Assembly (NCBI GenBank): GCA_902761055.1
Contig: CACWIS010000002.1
Span: 44,406-108,405, forward strand
Direction of reading: 5' to 3'
From: Oscillospiraceae bacterium
GTDB taxonomy: Bacteria > Bacillota > Clostridia > Oscillospirales > Oscillospiraceae
DNA length: 64,000 nucleotides
Part shown: positions 33,212 to 41,508 of the stretch, piece by piece
Position numbering within the stretch: position 1 is the first letter of the stretch
Layout of the letters: each line of letters begins with the position of its first letter
The notes under the pieces: generated by a model
The model's database searches: none
Told to the model about the DNA's origin: nothing
What the model saw: the letters and a program-made list of their open reading frames with translations, nothing else
Translations under genes and position numbers: made by a program

Positions 33212-35449
33212 ATGGCAAGGAAAAAAGACGAGACAAAGAAATACGACAACCCCAACGTCGTCGGCCTGCACGCCGCGATCGTCGAGCAGCCCATCACCGA
33301 GACGCTCGAGACGAACTACATGCCCTACGCCATGAGCGTGATCGTCTCGCGCGCGATCCCGGAGATCGACGGCTTCAAGCCCTCGCACCGCAAGCTGCTC
33401 TACACGATGTACAAGATGGGCCTGCTCACCGGAGCGAGGACCAAGAGCGCGAACATCGTCGGCCAGACGATGAAGCTCAACCCGCACGGCGACGCCGCCA
33501 TCTATGAGACGATGGTGCGCCTCTCGGCGGGCTATCAGGCGCTGCTGACGCCCTTCGTGGATTCCAAGGGCAACTTCGGCAAGGTCTTTTCGCGCGATAT
33601 GTCCTGCGCCGCCTCGCGCTACACCGAGGCGAAGCTCGCGCCGATCTGCGCGGAGCTCTTCCGCGATATCGACAAGGACACCGTGGACATGGCCGACAAC
33701 TACGACGGCAGCATGAAGGAGCCGACGCTCCTGCCAACGGCCTTCCCGAACGTGCTGGTCTCGGCCAACAACGGCATCGCCGTCGGCATGGCGAGCATGA
33801 TCTGCGGCTTCAACCTCAACGAGGTCTGCGAGACGACGATCAACTATCTGCGCGATCCGGGGCACGACCTGTTCCTGACGCTCCCGGCGCCCGATTTCCC
33901 GACCGGCGGCGAGATCATTTTCGACCGCCGCGAGATGGAGAGCATCTACAGCACCGGCCGCGGCAGCTTCCGCGTCCGCGCGCGCTGGCGCTTCGTGCCG
34001 AAGGAGAACATCATCGAGATCTACGAGATCCCGTATACGACGACCTCCGAGGCGATCATCGACAAGGTCGCGGAGCTGATCAAGAGCGGCAAGGTGCGCG
34101 AGATCAACGACATGCGCGACGAGACCGACCTGAGCGGTCTGAAGCTCGCGATCGATCTCAAGCGCGGCACCGATCCGGACAAGCTGATGCAAAAGCTTTT
34201 CCGCATGACCACGCTGCAGGACGCCTTTCCCTGCAACTTCAACATCCTCGTGGCGGGCAATCCGAGGGTCATGGGCGTCCGCGAGATCCTCGACGAATGG
34301 TGCGCCTGGCGGACGGAGAGCATCCGCCGCCGCGTGTTCTTTGAACTGACAAAGAAAAAGGACAAGCTGCATCTGCTTCTCGGCCTTGAGAAGATCCTGC
34401 TCGATATCGACAAGGCCATCGAGATCATCCGCGGCACGGAGCTCGAAAGCGAGGTCGTGCCGAACCTGATGATGGGCTTCGGCATCGACCAGGTCCAGGC
34501 CGAGTTCGTCGCGGAGATCAAGCTGCGCAACATCAACCGGGAATACATCCTCAAACGCACGGACGAGACCGAGAGCCTCGAGAAGGAGATCGAGGATCTG
34601 ACCGAGACGCTCAACAGCCGCCGCCGCATCAAGTCCATCATCATCGACGAGCTCAGGCAGATCAACAAAAAATACGTTACGCCGCGCCGCTCGGCGATCG
34701 TCTATTCCGACGAGATCGAGGAGTTCGAGCCGACCGAGCAGGTCGAGGATTATCCCGTCACGCTCTTCCTTTCGCGGGAGGGCTACTTCAAAAAGATCAC
34801 CGCGCAGTCGCTGCGCATGAGCGGCGAGCATAAGTACAAGGAGGGCGACCGCCTGGCCGTCAGCTTTGAGTCGGCCAACAGTCGGGAGATCCTCTTCCTG
34901 ACCGACCGCCAGCAGATGTACAAGGCGAGAGTGTCCGACTTTGAGGACGGCAAGGCCTCCGTGCTCGGCGTCTATCTGCCGACGAAGCTGCAAATGGACG
35001 AGGGCGAGAGCGTGATCGCCATGATCGATCCGGGCGACTACAGCAAGCATCTGCTGATCGTCTTCGAAAACGGCAAGGCAGCGCGCATCGAGCTCGGCGC
35101 TTACGAGACCAAGACGAACCGCCGCAAGCTCATCAACGCCTATTCCGACAAGAGCCCGGCCGCCGCGGTCATGCTGATCGAGGAGGAGCAGGACGTCGCC
35201 GTGTTCGCCAGCGACGACCGCGTCATGATCTTCAACACGGCGCAGATCCTGCCGAAGAGCACGCGCAGCACGCAGGGCGTCGGCGTCATGTCGCTGAAAA
35301 AAGGCCGGAAGGTCGTGCGCGCGGTCCCGCTCCGCGACAGTGCGATCCGGAACGTTTCCCGCTACCGCGTCCGTTCGCTGCCCGCCGCCGGCGCGCTGCT
35401 CAAACCGGAGGACCGCGAGGAGCAGCAGCTCTCGCTGATGGAGGAATGA
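33212..35449 (+). CDS. parC: Type IIA topoisomerase subunit A (ParC/GyrA-like)
   Basis: The DNA cleavage subunit. The 745-residue protein has the breakage-reunion domain with YAMSVIVSRAIPEIDGFKPSHRKLLY, the quinolone-determining region HGDAAIYETMVRLS, and the catalytic tyrosine in CAASRYTEAKL. A coiled coil (about 430-490) precedes a C-terminal beta-pinwheel (about 500-745). I see no canonical GyrA box (QRRGGKG), which argues for topoisomerase IV or decatenase-type activity rather than supercoiling. Serine or threonine at the first quinolone position is replaced by Ala/Ile in DAAIYE. Confidence 0.87.
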   Translation: MARKKDETKKYDNPNVVGLHAAIVEQPITETLETNYMPYAMSVIVSRAIPEIDGFKPSHRKLLYTMYKMGLLTGARTKSANIVGQTMKLNPHGDAAIYETMVRLSAGYQALLTPFVDSKGNFGKVFSRDMSCAASRYTEAKLAPICAELFRDIDKDTVDMADNYDGSMKEPTLLPTAFPNVLVSANNGIAVGMASMICGFNLNEVCETTINYLRDPGHDLFLTLPAPDFPTGGEIIFDRREMESIYSTGRGSFRVRARWRFVPKENIIEIYEIPYTTTSEAIIDKVAELIKSGKVREINDMRDETDLSGLKLAIDLKRGTDPDKLMQKLFRMTTLQDAFPCNFNILVAGNPRVMGVREILDEWCAWRTESIRRRVFFELTKKKDKLHLLLGLEKILLDIDKAIEIIRGTELESEVVPNLMMGFGIDQVQAEFVAEIKLRNINREYILKRTDETESLEKEIEDLTETLNSRRRIKSIIIDELRQINKKYVTPRRSAIVYSDEIEEFEPTEQVEDYPVTLFLSREGYFKKITAQSLRMSGEHKYKEGDRLAVSFESANSREILFLTDRQQMYKARVSDFEDGKASVLGVYLPTKLQMDEGESVIAMIDPGDYSKHLLIVFENGKAARIELGAYETKTNRRKLINAYSDKSPAAAVMLIEEEQDVAVFASDDRVMIFNTAQILPKSTRSTQGVGVMSLKKGRKVVRAVPLRDSAIRNVSRYRVRSLPAAGALLKPEDREEQQLSLMEE

Positions 35450-35507
35450 AGCGGCCCGGCAAAAGGGACCGGGCGGAGGTTATGCAATCAGATCCCGAGG
35501 TGCGACG

Positions 35508-36710
35508 ATGAAAAGACCGCTTGCGCTTGCAGTGGCCGTGCTGCTCATGATCCCGCTTTTGAGCGGCTGCGGCGGCGCCTTTGAAAAAGAATACGTGTCC
35601 GTCTCGGAGTACGTCCCGCCGGTACAGGCGGAAAACGACGGCGCCGAGCGGGTCACCGTACGCAATATGGCCGAGCTGAAACGAGCCCTGATCGACATGG
35701 TCTACGACGGCGCTGCCGGCGGCAGCATCGCCTTCGACGCGAATTACGACGGCAGCGCGCCGGAGGACATGGAGAGCGCCTGCTGGCAGGTGCGTACGCA
35801 GGATTCGCTGTGCGCCTACTGCGTGCGGGATCTTTCCTATGAGCTGGAGAAGATCGTCAACCACTACGAGAGCACGGTCAGTATCGACTACACAAGCTAC
35901 GCCGCGGAGCTTTCCAGCATCGTGCAGCTGCCCTATGCGGTCGGGCTGGAAGAGCTGCTCTCCGGCGCGATGGAGGAGAGCCGCCCGCGCCTGACGATCC
36001 TCGTCCGCGCGAGCTCCTACAGCGCGGAAAAGGTCAAGAGCCTTGCGCTCGAGATCTACCGCAGCCATCCGACGATCTGCGTGCGCGAGCCGCAGATCAC
36101 GGTGCATATGTACAGCGGCTCGGGACGCCAGCGGCTGTACGACATCAACTTTGCCTACGGCATGGCGGAGGATGAACTCATCCGCTGCAAATCGCAGCTG
36201 AAAAACCTCGACGTCATGAGCAATCTTGACGCAGCCGAACTCGACGGGGCGCATCGTGCGCTTGCCGCGTGCCGTTTTCTGACGGACAACTGCGTCTGGA
36301 ACGAGGCGGCAAAGGGGAGCTGCTACGATGCGCTGATCAACGGCGAGACGAACAGCGAGGGCCTTGCCCTGGCCTATGTCGAGATGTGCCATCAGCTTGA
36401 TCTCGACTGCCGCATCGTATACGGCCAGCTCGGCGGGCGGGATCACAGCTGGAACTTGATCCGCCTCGACGGCGATTTTTATCACGTCGACGTCAGCCGC
36501 TGCTACGACGACGGCTTCGCGCTCGGCTTCCTTCAGAACGACGAGAGCATGTGGAACGACTATCGCTGGAATATCTCCAACTACCCCTCCTGCAGCGGAG
36601 AGCTGAGCTATGCGGCGCTCGAAGCCGAGGACGAGCCTGCCGCGCCCGCCGCAGTGCAGGCGAGCGCAGAAACCGCGGAGGGACCGACGGAGAGCGCGCC
36701 GGAGACATGA
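35508..36710 (+). CDS. Lipoprotein with transglutaminase-like domain, catalytic Cys replaced by Ser
   Basis: A 400-residue secreted lipoprotein: signal peptide to residue 20 and lipobox LLSGC with Cys21. The C-terminal domain (about 250-375) has the transglutaminase/cysteine-protease-like order NSEGLALAYVEMC, DHSWNLIRLDGDFYHVDVS. The His and Asp are at His313 and Asp328, but the nucleophile position is Ser283 instead of Cys. The last 30 residues are low-complexity Ala/Glu/Pro. It lies 58 bases after parC and may be a separate unit. It may bind peptidoglycan or protein rather than cross-link, or use serine. Confidence 0.8.
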   Translation: MKRPLALAVAVLLMIPLLSGCGGAFEKEYVSVSEYVPPVQAENDGAERVTVRNMAELKRALIDMVYDGAAGGSIAFDANYDGSAPEDMESACWQVRTQDSLCAYCVRDLSYELEKIVNHYESTVSIDYTSYAAELSSIVQLPYAVGLEELLSGAMEESRPRLTILVRASSYSAEKVKSLALEIYRSHPTICVREPQITVHMYSGSGRQRLYDINFAYGMAEDELIRCKSQLKNLDVMSNLDAAELDGAHRALAACRFLTDNCVWNEAAKGSCYDALINGETNSEGLALAYVEMCHQLDLDCRIVYGQLGGRDHSWNLIRLDGDFYHVDVSRCYDDGFALGFLQNDESMWNDYRWNISNYPSCSGELSYAALEAEDEPAAPAAVQASAETAEGPTESAPET

Positions 36711-36754
36711 GCGGAAAGCCGCGCCGGGATGGGGACCGGCGCGGAAAATTATTC

Positions 36755-36782
36755 TTGACAAAACGGTGATGTGTGATAAACT
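36755..36782 (+). promoter_or_regulatory. Promoter of tRNA-Gly
   Basis: TTGACA (36755-36760), a 16-bp spacer and TAAACT (36777-36782), 15 bases before the mature tRNA 5' end. Confidence 0.75.
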
Positions 36783-36797
36783 ATACGCGTTGCCGAT

Positions 36798-36873
36798 GCG
36801 GCCTTAGCTCATCTGGTAGAGCGCCACCTTGCCAAGGTGGAGGTAGCGAGTTCGAGCCTCGTAGGCCGCTCCA
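36798..36873 (+). tRNA. tRNA-Gly (GCC)
   Basis: A 76-base cloverleaf with acceptor stem gcggcct/aggccgc and D-arm tagctcatctggtagagc. The anticodon stem is ccacc/ggtgg with loop ttgccaa (anticodon GCC). The T-arm contains gttcgagcc, and CCA is encoded at the 3' end. Confidence 0.95.
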
Positions 36874-36876
36874 AAA

Positions 36877-36905
36877 GCCTATTGCCAAGTGCAATAGGTT
36901 TTTTT
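36877..36905 (+). terminator. Terminator between tRNA-Gly and tRNA-Leu
   Basis: The stem cctattgc pairs with gcaatagg around a 5-base loop, followed by seven T. It lies directly between the two tRNA genes, so tRNA-Leu must be transcribed by readthrough or from a promoter I cannot see. Confidence 0.88.
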
Positions 36906-36909
36906 GTTT

Positions 36910-36992
36910 GCGGGTATGGTGGAATTGGCAGACACGCAGGATTTAGGTTCCTGTGGGAGACCGTGCAGGTTCAAGTCCTGTTACCCGCACCA
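36910..36992 (+). tRNA. tRNA-Leu (TAG)
   Basis: An 83-base class II tRNA with acceptor stem gcgggta/tacccgc. The anticodon stem is cagga/tcctg with loop tttaggt (anticodon TAG, reading CUN). It has a long variable arm, T-loop gttcaagtc and encoded CCA. Confidence 0.95.
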
Positions 36993-37113
36993 CGGCGTCA
37001 GAAGGGCGCGGCTTCGTTCCGTTTCCGCCGCGTCCTTCTTCCTTTCCCGGCGCGAAGCGCGGCAAGGCGGCTTCGCGTTGGCGGAGACGGGGAAAAAGGG
37101 TCAGGAAACGCAT

Positions 37114-37542
37114 ATGTTCAAGACAATCAAAGCACTGTTTGTAAAGTACAGAAGCCCGATCCTCTACGTGTTCTTCGGCGGATGCACGACGCTGATCAAC
37201 TGGGCGGCATACTATCTGCTCTATTCCGTCGCCGGGGTCCGGAACGTCCCCTCAACGGTGATTGCCTGGATCCTTGCCGTAGCGTTCGCCTTTATCACGA
37301 ATAAGCTCTGGGTATTCGACAGCAGGGCGTTTGACAAAAAAACGCTGCTGCGCGAGATCTGGACCTTTACGGCCGCAAGACTGGCCACCGGCGTGCTGGA
37401 CGTCGTCGTCATGTATTTCGCCGTCGACGTCTTCGCCCTGAACGCGAATGTGTGGAAGCTGCTGTCAAACGTCGTTGTGATCGTGCTGAATTATGTTTTC
37501 AGCAAGCTGATCGTTTTCAAAAGGACCGGACCGGAGCGCTGA
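37114..37542 (+). CDS. GtrA-family membrane protein
   Basis: A 142-residue protein with four predicted membrane helices (about 15-35, 45-63, 80-102 and 110-132). It has the GtrA signatures FFGGCTTLINWAAYYLL near the N-terminus, FAFITNKLWVFDS and NYVFSKLIVFK at the end. GtrA proteins are proposed to flip polyprenyl-phosphate-linked sugars or help modify surface glycans. It is the first gene of the polysaccharide locus. Aggaaa lies 6 bases before the ATG. Confidence 0.9.
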   Translation: MFKTIKALFVKYRSPILYVFFGGCTTLINWAAYYLLYSVAGVRNVPSTVIAWILAVAFAFITNKLWVFDSRAFDKKTLLREIWTFTAARLATGVLDVVVMYFAVDVFALNANVWKLLSNVVVIVLNYVFSKLIVFKRTGPER

Positions 37543-37572
37543 GACGCTTTTTCAGACAAAGGAAGTGGGATC

Positions 37573-39207
37573 ATGAGAGGAATGCACGGCCGCGTGTTTC
37601 GGGACAAGTCCCCGGAACTGGTCTTCCTCAAGCGGAACGAAAAATTCAAGGACGAAAAGGTCTGCTGCGAGGACGATCGCTTCGCGATCCAGTTTGACGG
37701 TGTTCTGCTGGACCGGAAACGGCCGCAGTCTGCGCGGGAGCGATTCACTCTGCTCGAGGAGCTGTTCGCCGAGCAGGGAGAAAAGACGGCGGCACAGCTC
37801 AGGGGCGCGTTCAATCTTGCCGTGTTCGACAAGGAGCGGCGGCGCGTCTATCTCTCAAACGATCTGCTCGGCAAGCGCGCGCTGTATTACTGCGCCTTTG
37901 AGGACGAGCTGCTTTACGCCGAGAGCTATTACGATCTGCTCGCGCTGCTTGCCGATGAGGGACGGGAGACCGAACTCGACTGCGACGCGATCCGCGCCAT
38001 GGTCGAGGAAGGGGAGCTCACGGGCGATCTCTGCTATCTGCGCGAGATCCGCTATCTCGATGCCTACGAGAGCCTGATGATCGAGCTTGAACCCTGGAAG
38101 ATCGAAGTGGTTCGGAATGAGCCGGAACGGCCCTGCACCGCGGACACGCTCGACGACGCGCTCGAAGCCTTTGATAGGCTCTTCTCCGCTGCCGTCGAAC
38201 GGCAGTTCGCAAAGAACGCGGAATACGGCTACCGCCAGTTTGTGACGCTCTCCGGGGGAATGGACTCGCGCGCCTGCCTGCTGCAGGGGATCCGCAGCGG
38301 CTATAGCCGTGATATCGTGTGCTTCAACTATTCGCAGTCCGGCTCCGTCGACCAGCGCGTCGCGCAGCAGATCGCGGCCGACTTCTCGCTGGATTATCTC
38401 TATTATCCAATGGACGCCGCCGTGTTTCTGACCCGCCTCTCGCAGAGCATGGACCGCAATGAGTGCCAGCAGTCTGGCTTCGGCGCGACCGGCGCCTGCA
38501 CGATGGCCACGCTGCTCAATACCGCCGAGGCGGGCATCCTCCACACGGGACTGTGCGGCGGCGAACTGATGGGCGACATGATCGAACTCGAAGAGGGCGG
38601 GCTGCGCGGCAAGCTTAAGGAGATCGCAAGACGCTTCGGCTTCAAAGGCAGAGGCGCACTCTGCACGCATGAGCGGAGTTACCTGGACAATCTTCGCGCC
38701 TGCCACAATTCCTCCTCCATGTTCATCGCAAGCTGTGAGGTCGCCTCGCCCTTCCTTGACGAGGACGTCGTGGCTTTCGTCACCAGGCTCGATCCCGACT
38801 GGCTGTTCTGGCGGGCCTTCTACCGCAAGTGGATGCTGCGGTATCTGCCGAACGACTATACGACCACGTTCTTTTACGGGCCGATCGGCATCTCTCCTGC
38901 GCGGGAACTCGCCAAAAAAGGCTTTGCCTACCTGGGGAAAGCGCTGACAGGGGTGAACAGAAGAGAGATGAACCCGGTCGATTACTGGATGCAGAAGCAT
39001 GACGCGCTGCGCGAACAGTGCGAAAAAGAGTATGCCGACGGCTGTGCGGAACTGCGCAGCAGAGGCGTCGGAGAGGAAGTCCTGTCTATCCTCGAAAAAG
39101 GCTGGACGCCGGACTGGTATCAGCGCTTCAACGTCCTTACCGCAATCCGCGCGATCCGCGATCTGGAAAACAACCGCGTTCGATTCTGCGCCGTCGTGCC
39201 GGAATGA
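37573..39207 (+). CDS. Asparagine-synthase-like ATP-dependent amidotransferase lacking the glutaminase Cys
   Basis: A 544-residue protein with the AsnB layout: an Ntn-type glutaminase-like N-terminal domain (about 1-180) and an ATP-pyrophosphatase domain with the PP-loop TLSGGMDSRACL (Ser227-Ser232). The N-terminus reads MRGMHG, so the Cys2 nucleophile that hydrolyses glutamine is absent, and the protein would need free ammonia or another amine donor. Relatives in surface-sugar loci (WbpS/WbpG type) amidate uronic acids. This fits the mannuronic acid pathway downstream (inference). It forms a two-gene unit with gtrA. Confidence 0.82.
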   Translation: MRGMHGRVFRDKSPELVFLKRNEKFKDEKVCCEDDRFAIQFDGVLLDRKRPQSARERFTLLEELFAEQGEKTAAQLRGAFNLAVFDKERRRVYLSNDLLGKRALYYCAFEDELLYAESYYDLLALLADEGRETELDCDAIRAMVEEGELTGDLCYLREIRYLDAYESLMIELEPWKIEVVRNEPERPCTADTLDDALEAFDRLFSAAVERQFAKNAEYGYRQFVTLSGGMDSRACLLQGIRSGYSRDIVCFNYSQSGSVDQRVAQQIAADFSLDYLYYPMDAAVFLTRLSQSMDRNECQQSGFGATGACTMATLLNTAEAGILHTGLCGGELMGDMIELEEGGLRGKLKEIARRFGFKGRGALCTHERSYLDNLRACHNSSSMFIASCEVASPFLDEDVVAFVTRLDPDWLFWRAFYRKWMLRYLPNDYTTTFFYGPIGISPARELAKKGFAYLGKALTGVNRREMNPVDYWMQKHDALREQCEKEYADGCAELRSRGVGEEVLSILEKGWTPDWYQRFNVLTAIRAIRDLENNRVRFCAVVPE

Positions 39208-39213
39208 TACGTC

Positions 39214-39255
39214 AAAAGACGCCGCGGGCGAGGCTTCGCCCGCGGCGTCTTTTTG
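39214..39255 (+). terminator. Terminator after the GtrA/asparagine-synthase-like unit
   Basis: An 18-bp perfect stem (aaaagacgccgcgggcga with its complement) and a 4-base loop, ending in five T. It marks a transcription boundary inside the polysaccharide locus. Confidence 0.92.
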
Positions 39256-39310
39256 TGAAATCTGCCCGTATTTCCGTTGCCTTTTCCAATCGCTTGCGTG
39301 GGATTTATCA

Positions 39311-39399
39311 TTGCTTTTTACCCGGTTTTATGATAAAATATTTTGACTTATTATGGGGTCAATGTGTCCGTTCGGCAGGGATCCTGCCATTGGGACACA
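39311..39399 (+). promoter_or_regulatory. Promoter and structured leader of the main polysaccharide operon
   Basis: TTGCTT (39311-39316), 17 bp and TAAAAT (39334-39339) form a promoter. About 18 bases into the transcript is a two-tier hairpin: TGTGTCC (39363-39369) with GGACACA (39393-39399), enclosing GGCAGG (39374-39379) with CCTGCC (39383-39388). There is no T-run, so it is not a terminator. It may stabilise the mRNA or be a control element. Confidence 0.65.
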
Positions 39400-39432
39400 A
39401 AGAGACTCTTTCACGAAAGGGAGATGGTTTTC

Positions 39433-40734
39433 GTGGCGTTCACCGCACCGTCCGCGATCAAGCCCTTTGAAAAGAAACTGTGGCTCGCTTCTCCGACAAT
39501 GCACGGCCCCGAGCTCGACTATATGCGCGAGGCATACGAGACGAACTGGATGAGCACCGTCGGCGCAAATCTCAACGAGATCGAAGCGCAGATCGCCAAA
39601 AAGCTCGGCGTCGGCCATGCCGTCGCGCTCGGCGCCGGCACCGCGGCGCTGCACCTCGCGACCAAACTTGCGGGCGAGCGGCTCTACGGCCAGGCCAGAC
39701 CGAACGAGGGTACGCTGCGCGGCCGCATCGTGCTGGCGAGCGACGTGACCTTTGACGCCTCGGTCAACCCGATCGCTTACGAGGATGGCGAGGCGGTCTT
39801 TATCGACACCGAGCGCGAGACCTGGAACATGGACCCTGCGGCGCTCGAGCGCGGCTTCGAGATGTTTCCGGAAGCAAAGCTCGTCGTACTCGCGCATCTG
39901 TACGGAACGCCCGGCAGATTCGAAGAGATCCGCGCGATCTGCCGCCGTCACGGCGCGCTGATCGTCGAGGACGCGGCGGAAAGTCTCGGCGCGCAGGTCC
40001 TGCTGGACGGCGCGTGGAGAGAGACCGGCTCGCTCGGCGACTATAACTGCATTTCCTTCAACGGGAACAAGATCATCACCGGCTCGAGCGGCGGTATGTT
40101 CCTTACCGATTCGCGCGAGGATGCGGACAAGGTCCGGAAGTGGAGCACCCAGTCGCGCGAGGCCGCGCCCTGGTACCAGCATGAGGAGATCGGCTACAAC
40201 TACCGCATGAGCAACGTGATCGCAGGCGTCGTGCGCGGGCAGATCCCCTATCTCGAAGAGCATATCGCGCAGAAGCGCGCGATCTGGGAGCGCTACCGCG
40301 AAGGGCTGCGCGATCTGCCGCTGAGCATGAACCCCTTTGACGAGCGGACGACGAGACCGAACTTCTGGCTCAGCTGTCTGCTGATCGACGAGGAGGCGAT
40401 GTGCCCCCAGGTGCGGGACGACCGGAAGGCGCTCTATCGCCCGGAAAAGGGCAAGTCCTGCCCGACCGAGATCCTGGAAACGCTTGCAGCCTACAACGCC
40501 GAGGGACGGCCGATCTGGAAGCCGATGCACATGCAGCCGATCTACGCCTCCCATGCCTTTGTGACCGCCTCCGGCAGCGGACGCGGTCAGAGCAACGCCT
40601 ATCTCGACGGCGGAGCCGAGACCGACGTGGGAATGGACCTTTTCCGACGCGGCCTGTGCCTGCCGAGCGACAACAAGATGACGCCGGAGCAGCAGGATGC
40701 GGTCATCGAACTGATCCGCTGCTGCTTCAGATAA
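39433..40734 (+). CDS. EpsN-like DegT/DnrJ/EryC1 sugar aminotransferase
   Basis: A 433-residue PLP enzyme that would aminate a nucleotide keto-sugar. The start resembles EpsN of the B. subtilis exopolysaccharide operon: LWLASPTMHGPELDYMREAYETNWMSTVG. It has the cofactor segment GAGTAALHLA and the aspartate in VEDAAESLGA. The Schiff-base lysine is in SFNGNKIITGSSGGM. The GTG at 39433 is chosen because aagggag is 9 bases upstream. The in-frame ATG at 39424 abuts that motif. No 4,6-dehydratase or EpsM-type acetyltransferase is nearby, so the substrate must come from elsewhere. Confidence 0.87.
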   Translation: MAFTAPSAIKPFEKKLWLASPTMHGPELDYMREAYETNWMSTVGANLNEIEAQIAKKLGVGHAVALGAGTAALHLATKLAGERLYGQARPNEGTLRGRIVLASDVTFDASVNPIAYEDGEAVFIDTERETWNMDPAALERGFEMFPEAKLVVLAHLYGTPGRFEEIRAICRRHGALIVEDAAESLGAQVLLDGAWRETGSLGDYNCISFNGNKIITGSSGGMFLTDSREDADKVRKWSTQSREAAPWYQHEEIGYNYRMSNVIAGVVRGQIPYLEEHIAQKRAIWERYREGLRDLPLSMNPFDERTTRPNFWLSCLLIDEEAMCPQVRDDRKALYRPEKGKSCPTEILETLAAYNAEGRPIWKPMHMQPIYASHAFVTASGSGRGQSNAYLDGGAETDVGMDLFRRGLCLPSDNKMTPEQQDAVIELIRCCFR

Positions 40735-40743
40735 GGACGCTCT

Positions 40744-41481
40744 ATGCAGCTGTATCGAAAAAGAGGATTCTATGAGCGCGTCGTCAAGCGCCTGCTCGAC
40801 CTGATCGCCGGTGTGCTGACGGTGCTGGTCTTCGGCTGGCTGTATGTGATCGTCGCGCTGGTCGTGCGGATCGTGATGGGAAAGCCTGTCCTCTTCAAGC
40901 AACCGAGGCCCGGTATGATCGACCCGAAGACCGGACGCGAGCGCATTTTTGATATGTACAAATTCCGCACCATGACGGACGAGCGGGACGAGAACGGCAG
41001 GCTGCTGCCGGATGAGCAGAGGCTCGGGAAATTCGGCCGGGCGCTGCGCGCGACGAGCCTGGATGAACTGCCGGAGCTGATCAACATCCTCCGCGGAGAC
41101 ATGAGCGTGATCGGCCCGCGGCCGCAGCTCGTGCGCGACATGACCTTCATGAGCATGGAGCAGCGGATGCGGCATACCGCAAAGCCGGGCCTCTCCGGTC
41201 TCGCGCAGGTCATGGGCCGCAACGCGATCTCCTGGGACAAAAAGCTTGACTACGATCTGCAGTACATCCAAATGATCAGTCTGTGGAACGATCTGAAGAT
41301 CCTTGCTCTGACGGTGCGGAAGGTCTTTATCCGCAGCCATCTCACCGAGAGCTCGGAGGAGATCGACGTGACCGATGATTTCGGCGACTATCTGCTCAAG
41401 AACGGCCGCGTCACACAAGAAGACTACGACCGGAAGCAGGCCGAGGCCAGGCGGCTGCTGGCCGAAAGAAAGAAACGATAA
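40744..41481 (+). CDS. Initiating phosphoglycosyl transferase (PglC/EpsL-like)
   Basis: It transfers a sugar-1-phosphate to undecaprenyl phosphate, starting the lipid-linked repeat unit. The 245-residue protein has one N-terminal membrane helix (about 14-45), KFRTMT, the catalytic Asp-Glu dyad in TSLDELPELINIL, and MSVIGPRPQL. These are hallmarks of the monotopic family. The C-terminal 40 residues (after SSEEIDVTDD) are an extra charged tail not typical of PglC. It follows the EpsN-like gene by 9 bases, the same pairing as EpsL/EpsN. Confidence 0.92.
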   Translation: MQLYRKRGFYERVVKRLLDLIAGVLTVLVFGWLYVIVALVVRIVMGKPVLFKQPRPGMIDPKTGRERIFDMYKFRTMTDERDENGRLLPDEQRLGKFGRALRATSLDELPELINILRGDMSVIGPRPQLVRDMTFMSMEQRMRHTAKPGLSGLAQVMGRNAISWDKKLDYDLQYIQMISLWNDLKILALTVRKVFIRSHLTESSEEIDVTDDFGDYLLKNGRVTQEDYDRKQAEARRLLAERKKR

Positions 41482-41508
41482 CAAACCGGAGAAGAGGGAA
41501 GAGAGCGC

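Noticed and set aside
36910-37113. Integrated element at tRNA-Leu
   Set aside because: No integrase, no repeated tRNA 3' end and no phage-type genes are visible in the window.
36993-37113. Small RNA or gene between tRNA-Leu and gtrA
   Set aside because: Only weak GC-rich pairing is present and there is no promoter or T-run. It is treated as leader of the gtrA transcript.
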